Shown here: positions 59,337 to 64,000 of the stretch, piece by piece
Position numbering within the stretch: position 1 is the first letter of the stretch
Layout: every line of letters begins with the position of its first letter
NCBI GenBank assembly: GCA_029851415.1
Contig: CM056743.1
Location: 16,112,727-16,176,726 of the forward strand
Direction of reading: 5' to 3'
Length of the DNA: 64,000 nucleotides
From: Eretmocerus hayati
Lineage: Eukaryota; Arthropoda; Insecta; Hymenoptera; Aphelinidae
Program-made: the position numbers and the translations under genes
The notes under the pieces: model-generated
Databases searched by the model: none
What the model was told of the DNA's origin: nothing
The model's input: the letters and a program-made list of their open reading frames with translations, nothing else

Positions 59337-60143
59337 TGTAATATCGCCCGTGAGCCAGACGAATCGAGAGAGATTTATACCCTCACGCGAATTCGATGTT
59401 AATATAGTGCGATAGGGGGACGAACCTAATATGATGCACCCTTATCGTTCACATCTCATCCAGAAGGGATGAGGAATTTTATAGGATAATCCGAGCTGGA
59501 TATATATATCTATATAGTGACTCGAGACTGAAATAAATAAATGAAACTCAAACGCAATATTTAGTATTGACTGTGGATCACTTCTCCGTGATCTTCGAAA
59601 GTTTATTATAGTAAGAATAATATAGATGGATTCTGGTACATTCAATTTACAACATCACGCGATTATTATACGCGCAGGATAAACCTAACTATTACGCGCG
59701 AGAGAGAGATGCCGCAACTATGAGAGAGACTCACCATATCTCGCACACATGTTCATATTCTCGCGCGTGCCGGCGTCTCGCACCCGGGTCGACAAATCCC
59801 ATCCTGGGCCCGGCCCGGTCGACGTCTCGGCCTACTCCTTGTCGACGGTGCTCATTCCACACTCTCGCGGAAGGCCGTCGGTCGAGGCCATACGCGGGTC
59901 ACTCACACCAACACACATCTCGCGTCGCGCGCAGTATAATCTTATCCGACGGATCGCGGCTGCTCGCTTCCGCGGCTCGCGCCAAGCTGATCATCCACGA
60001 CGACGACAACGGCGACGACGCCGGTGATGACAGCTGATGATCTCTTTTCTCTCTCTCTCTCTTTCTTCGCGCTCTTTCTGCTATTTCGGCTGCTTCTCTC
60101 TCAATATATAATTTCAGCGCGTGTGGCGATTTACCTCGTCACA
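59337..60143 (-). mobile_element. 3' LTR of a Ty3/Gypsy-like retroelement
   Basis: On the minus strand it begins TGTGACGAGGTAAATCG at 60143 and ends GGCGATATTACA at 59337, giving TGT...ACA termini and ~807 bp. A TATA-like ATTATATATTGAG lies at about 60109-60097 and an AATAAA signal at 59607-59602, in the order expected for U3-R-U5. The polypurine tract directly precedes it. The 5' LTR lies outside the window, so the ends are not confirmed by a second copy. Confidence 0.72.
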
Positions 60144-60156
60144 GAGCCCCCCGCTA
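60144..60156 (-). promoter_or_regulatory. Polypurine tract of the retroelement
   Basis: On the minus strand, TAGCGGGGGGCTC lies immediately upstream of the LTR's TGTGACG. A G-rich tract at this position is the usual plus-strand primer site for reverse transcription. Confidence 0.6.
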
Positions 60157-60750
60157 AGTTTTGAGCCCCGTGAAAAAACTGAAAACACTCGCGCTCGAAT
60201 CTTTTTAAATAAACTAACTGAATATAACCTCAAAATACAAAAATGAAAATTATGCTTCGCGTAACCAAGTAAACTCAAGCACAATATATCTTTGGAAAAA
60301 AAAACTTTTCCCTCAATAATCACGCATTTTAACGACTAAACCTTTACCATAGTACTACTTTGTACTTCACTGCTACAAAATAATAATGTCCCATTTCTTC
60401 ACTTGTAAATAACCTGTAAATAAGCCTTAATCTTTTCTCATGTATAGAACCTGTAAATAATATGATATTATCTTGTAAATAGGAACTTCTTCTTTGTACA
60501 TATGTTAATACTTATAACTATCAATACGAGTCTCTCTCTTGATTTATATATATGTCTCTCTCTCTCGCTTGTGACGCAAAGTACTCTATTACGCGTTGTA
60601 AATAACGCTTCTTTCTGAACAAAAAAAGAAATGACTGCATATTTGATTCGAAAACTGAACCGAAAATTGACGAATAGCAAATTAATCATACTCTTGATCT
60701 TGCTGTTGTTGAATCGATGATGATGATGAACGCGCTGCTGTTGCTGCTGC
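60157..60750 (-). other. 3' untranslated part of the retroelement
   Basis: AT-rich, non-coding, between the terminal ORF and the polypurine tract. Five TGTAAATA strings (about 60405-60605) lie on the strand opposite to element transcription. A GCTGCTGTTGCTGCTGCT run lies near 60732. Confidence 0.5.
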
Positions 60751-62088
60751 TCACTCTAAGTCGCGTTCTCCTGGTAGAAAATGTGCATCTGCCCACGCTT
60801 TATTCATTCTCCTTTGCTCCTTTTTTCTGTTATCGAAATAATCATTCACCTCTTGTGCTCGCCTTATCCGCTCTGCCTGTGTGATATAGACGCGTGCCTG
60901 ACGCTCAGCTGTTGTGCGATAGCCTCTGATTGGACTCCACGCTCTATTCACTACTTGTTGCTGCGGTGGCGGCGGCTCAACACTTGGACGCGGGTTTTCC
61001 TGGATCTGATGTTGTGGCTCAATTTCTCTCTGTTGTGCCTCTTGTATACATATCTGCGGCTCATCACTCGGCAGTGGCGGCTCCTCCTCTATCTCTTCGA
61101 TGATGACTTGATCACGTAATTGCTGTCCTGGCGCGTAAAAATCAAAGTCAATTTGTAAATCTACAGATATACGACGCCGATGATTTTGTTTACAAGGGGG
61201 TGGACCACGCTGCTGGTGTCTTGCGCGTGATCTCTCTTCTTGTAGTCTCCTCACTAGAGCACGATTTTCTGCTGCCCAACGATCAGCTGACCGTTGTATA
61301 TGGTGTTCTCGCGCGTGGACGTCTGCCTCGCGCTGCATCACTGCTTCTTCTCGAACTTGCAGCATATCTTCACGATACTGCAACGATAAATGCAGCTGCT
61401 CCGCATTTTGTATGGCGCGTGGCAGATCCACCGCGAATCTCTCCAGCACTTCTTGCCTTTCATAATTCATCCGCCTTTCGAATTCTCGTTCCCGCAACTG
61501 CAAAAAATGTGCACGTTGACGTTCTTGAAGAGCAACACTGCATTGCACTTCCAAACCCAAACGCGCATTTCCAACGGCACCATTTAGCTCAGCCGCACAA
61601 GTTGCTGCATGAGCATCGGCGCGCGCTTTTCTCACGAGCTGCTGCTCTTCGAGGAATTCGGGCGTCGGTGTTGTTGCTATTGTTGCTACCGCGCGCGACT
61701 CTGCTTCTCGACGGCGCTTATCTTCCTCCTTCCATGGCTGTGCTATAGCTTTCAAACTTTGCATAAGAGCTGATTTCTCTCGCACTCGGCGACGTGCATG
61801 GAATTCAGCGATGTCATCTGCGCTAATTTCTTCTTGCTCTCGACGCACTGGTGGAACGATTGCGGGTACATTGGGGTTATTTTGTGCTGGCACTATAACC
61901 TCTTTTACTATGGGGTTATGAGCGTCCAAAGGCACATTCATCTCCACACTATCTACACTATCTACACTGTCTCTGTCCTGTACCACACTGTTATTCACGC
62001 GCGTATTAGAGTCATTATTTACACTTTCCTGTTCCTTCTTACTGTCTTTTTCTAGCCATTTTAACACTGCCTCTTTTATAGGTCCCAT
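60751..62088 (-). CDS. Retroelement ORF3 in the env position, coiled-coil protein of unknown function
   Basis: A 445-aa frame starts with ATG at 62088, 168 bp after the pol stop, and ends 607 bp before the LTR. It has no signal peptide, no membrane segment and no Cys pattern, so it does not look like an envelope glycoprotein. The N-terminus carries DSVDSVDSVE. Residues ~90-295 are rich in Arg, Glu, Gln and Ala with heptad-like spacing (REREFERRMNYERQEV, QYREDMLQVREEAVMQRE), a long predicted coiled coil. A Pro/Gln-rich segment (SVEPPPPQQQVV) precedes a basic C-terminus (RKKEQRRMNKAWADAHF). I do not recognise the family. Possible roles are a relocated Gag-like structural protein or an accessory factor; both are inference. 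Expression would need a spliced or reinitiated transcript. Confidence 0.7.
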   Translation of the reverse strand: MGPIKEAVLKWLEKDSKKEQESVNNDSNTRVNNSVVQDRDSVDSVDSVEMNVPLDAHNPIVKEVIVPAQNNPNVPAIVPPVRREQEEISADDIAEFHARRRVREKSALMQSLKAIAQPWKEEDKRRREAESRAVATIATTPTPEFLEEQQLVRKARADAHAATCAAELNGAVGNARLGLEVQCSVALQERQRAHFLQLREREFERRMNYERQEVLERFAVDLPRAIQNAEQLHLSLQYREDMLQVREEAVMQREADVHAREHHIQRSADRWAAENRALVRRLQEERSRARHQQRGPPPCKQNHRRRISVDLQIDFDFYAPGQQLRDQVIIEEIEEEPPLPSDEPQICIQEAQQREIEPQHQIQENPRPSVEPPPPQQQVVNRAWSPIRGYRTTAERQARVYITQAERIRRAQEVNDYFDNRKKEQRRMNKAWADAHFLPGERDLE

Positions 62089-62256
62089 TTTAACACTTTT
62101 CTAGTCAATCTTCTAGTCACTAATTTTATACACTTAGCTTTAATTCACTCTAGTCACTTAGTTTTATACACACACTAGTCTGTTTATACACAATAGTCAC
62201 TAGTTCATAAGTTTATAGATTTATAAGTTTTTATTACACCACTGCTTTATAACAAT

Positions 62257-64000
62257 CTAGTCACCCGCTTTAGCCTTAGATCGCGTAACTGGACCTGTCA
62301 TGCGCGTGGGCTTTTGATCGGGCTCGCGTGCGATGCGCTCACCTGTAGCTCCTCGCGGCTTCTGCCGGCTCTTCTTCCGGACGCGTGCCGCTGCTGCGGA
62401 GTGGGGAGGCTCGCCGGTACTTGACGACGCCGAATTTTCTTTCTGCTGCTGATGTGATGATTGCTCGAGCGTATTATTTTTGTTCGTCTGATTTGATGCA
62501 ACGCTTGCATATTTCAGATCCTTGGCGTGGACAGATGATTGTAATTCAGCTCCATCCTTTGATAATATGTATACGTTTTCGCCCAATTTCTTGCTGATTT
62601 CATATGGACCGATGAATTTTTCTGCCAATTTCGCTGTGAAATTCTTCTCTGCTGATGACAATGGTCGATTCTTCTTCAGTACCTTATCACCTATTTTAAA
62701 TCTAACATCACGCTTTGATACATTATAATTCAATTTTTGTTTTTCGCTCGCTTTTTCGATCTTATTTATAGTAGAGTCGTGTACCTCGGGTAACTTATTC
62801 ATACGATCTGACCAATTTTCTACTGATTCCTGAGAAACAATAAAATCTGAATTGAGCTTCTCGTGTTGAATAGTAAATTTCTCGGGCTCATCGACTCGCG
62901 AACGCTCATTTGATTGGTTTGAACTCTGATTTTCTGATTCGCTTTCTACCTTATTTTCTGACTTTACATTTGAACTGATTTCTGCTCCGTCTAAACCTTT
63001 TAATGACTCTATTAATTCGGTTTGGTTACCGTTTTTCATGAAATTTTTCAAGCTCTTCCCGAATATTTCCACGCGTCTTCTCCATAATTTTGGCGCTTTA
63101 ATCTCGCGTCCATAAATCATGAACGCTGGTGATTTTCCGGTTGAACTTGAAAAATTCGAATTGTGACAAAATTGAAATTGTTGAATATGCTTATTCCACT
63201 CTTTGTGGTTATCAGCAAATATTGCTATCATGGTCTTAATATCTTTATTAACCCTCTCAACTGGATTTGCTTGGGGATGGAAACTAGGGGTGAATTCATG
63301 CTCTATACCGTTTTCCTCGCAGAATTTATTCATTAATTCGTTTTTGAACTCTAACCCATTATCGCTAATCAGAATTTCCGGTGTCCCATAATGTGTACAT
63401 AATACATTTTCCAGTGCATTCTGAACCGCTTGCCCAGTCTTTTTACGTAATGGTACGCAGACTATATAACGGCTAAAAATACACTCAAAAATGAGTAAAT
63501 ATTCAAATTGTTCTCTCGATTTTGGGAATCGTCCCATTAAATCCATTGCTATAATTTTCATCGGTCTGTCGACTGTGCGCGTACCCATCATACCTATCTG
63601 ACCGCGTTGATCTACCTTATATAACGCGCAACTATCGCAATTTTTCACGTAATTCGCGACGTCTAGGTAAATACCGGGCCAATAGTATGACTGCGCGACC
63701 TTTCTATACGTTTTTTCTTTTCCCATATGACCGGCTGATGGCTCGTCATGGCTTTCTTTAATTATTTTTACGCGGTTTTCTTCCGGAACTACTAATTTCC
63801 ACGCATCTAAATCATCAATTATTTCATTTAATTCGTGATCTGGCCTGTATTTATAAATTCTACCATCCATAATTTTCCAATCTCTGTATCTCTTTGGATG
63901 TTTCAAAATTTGAAAAAATCTTTTGTTGTACCACTTATCTGATGTTTTCTCAAGAACTCCAACTGAACCGATATTCATCGTGTCGTCTTCAAACATTCTT
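62257..64000 (-). CDS. pol: Ty3/Gypsy-like Pol polyprotein, C-terminal part with integrase (5' partial)
   Basis: The frame is open through the right edge of the window, so protease, reverse transcriptase and RNase H lie outside. Numbering from the Met at 63996: an HHCC zinc-binding module uses H83, H90, C120 and C123. The integrase core has D152 (IAMDLMGRF), D212 (ISDNGLEF) and E247 (NPVERVN), a D,D-35-E arrangement with 34 residues between the last two. A C-terminal SH3-like segment (RFKIGDKVLKKN, KFIGPYEISKKL, SVHAKDLKY) follows, then a Lys/Arg-rich tail of about 75 residues (VRKKSRQKPRG). The HHCC-DDE-SH3 order is that of LTR-retrotransposon integrases, closest in feel to Ty3/Gypsy. No stop or frameshift interrupts the visible part, so this copy may be young. 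Confidence 0.9.
   Translation of the reverse strand, partial: RMFEDDTMNIGSVGVLEKTSDKWYNKRFFQILKHPKRYRDWKIMDGRIYKYRPDHELNEIIDDLDAWKLVVPEENRVKIIKESHDEPSAGHMGKEKTYRKVAQSYYWPGIYLDVANYVKNCDSCALYKVDQRGQIGMMGTRTVDRPMKIIAMDLMGRFPKSREQFEYLLIFECIFSRYIVCVPLRKKTGQAVQNALENVLCTHYGTPEILISDNGLEFKNELMNKFCEENGIEHEFTPSFHPQANPVERVNKDIKTMIAIFADNHKEWNKHIQQFQFCHNSNFSSSTGKSPAFMIYGREIKAPKLWRRRVEIFGKSLKNFMKNGNQTELIESLKGLDGAEISSNVKSENKVESESENQSSNQSNERSRVDEPEKFTIQHEKLNSDFIVSQESVENWSDRMNKLPEVHDSTINKIEKASEKQKLNYNVSKRDVRFKIGDKVLKKNRPLSSAEKNFTAKLAEKFIGPYEISKKLGENVYILSKDGAELQSSVHAKDLKYASVASNQTNKNNTLEQSSHQQQKENSASSSTGEPPHSAAAARVRKKSRQKPRGATGERIAREPDQKPTRMTGPVTRSKAKAGD

Noticed and set aside
59720..60037. 105- and 92-codon frames in a CpG-rich region
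   Set aside because: They lie within the LTR and read against element transcription.
60405..60605. Five TGTAAATA strings resembling Pumilio-binding sites
   Set aside because: They are on the strand opposite to element transcription, so the RNA would carry the complement.
61200..61748. 182-codon plus-strand frame
   Set aside because: Antisense shadow of the retroelement's terminal ORF, whose long frame, charge pattern and position are convincing.

Overview
This window is nuclear DNA from a eukaryote, most likely an insect and plausibly a hymenopteran. The support is short GT-AG introns (47-89 bp) beside two large repeat-filled ones, TATA and AATAAA signals, a Ty3/Gypsy-type LTR retroelement, satellite DNA and many foldback transposons. 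The order and species cannot be fixed by reading alone. Nothing looks prokaryotic: there are no operons, no CRISPR array and no rRNA. No confident tRNA was seen.

Layout. 1-2.6 kb: a 5'-truncated, frameshifted gene of a multi-copy animal family with FEN1/XPG-like nuclease motifs. 3.0-3.95 kb: a ~240-bp tandem repeat. 7.43-11.22 kb: a complete foldback element with arms of inverted 516-bp tandem units and a perfect 9-bp target duplication. 12.7-13.93 kb: a 354-bp direct repeat pair, then two GC-rich hairpin elements. 14.5-16.0 kb (minus): a JmjC-domain plus C2H2 zinc-finger gene broken by an in-frame stop; its 5' flank recurs at 49.3 kb. 17.7-27.4 kb: a satellite with a ~326-bp monomer, mostly in a 653-bp dimer.

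27.6-33.8 kb is the most interesting part. Two multi-exon genes are transcribed divergently from a ~200-bp interval holding a palindrome and a TATA-like box. All shared intron phases are 2, exon lengths are nearly equal, and a CxxC motif sits at nearly the same residue, so they look like ancient paralogs. One ends in an acidic tail and the other in a basic tail. The satellite that fills 17.7-27.4 kb also fills intron 1 of the plus-strand gene, flanks the pair on both sides, and leaves traces in intron 1 of the minus-strand gene. I do not recognise the proteins.

35-59 kb is gene-poor and crowded with inverted-repeat (MITE-like) elements, some nested, plus minisatellites. 59.3 kb to the right edge holds the 3' part of a minus-strand Ty3/Gypsy-like retroelement: a 3' LTR, a polypurine tract, an unusual coiled-coil ORF where env would lie, and the C-terminal pol (integrase) running off the window.

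Splice joins, reading frames and repeats were read by eye. Family assignments come from motif recognition, without a database search.
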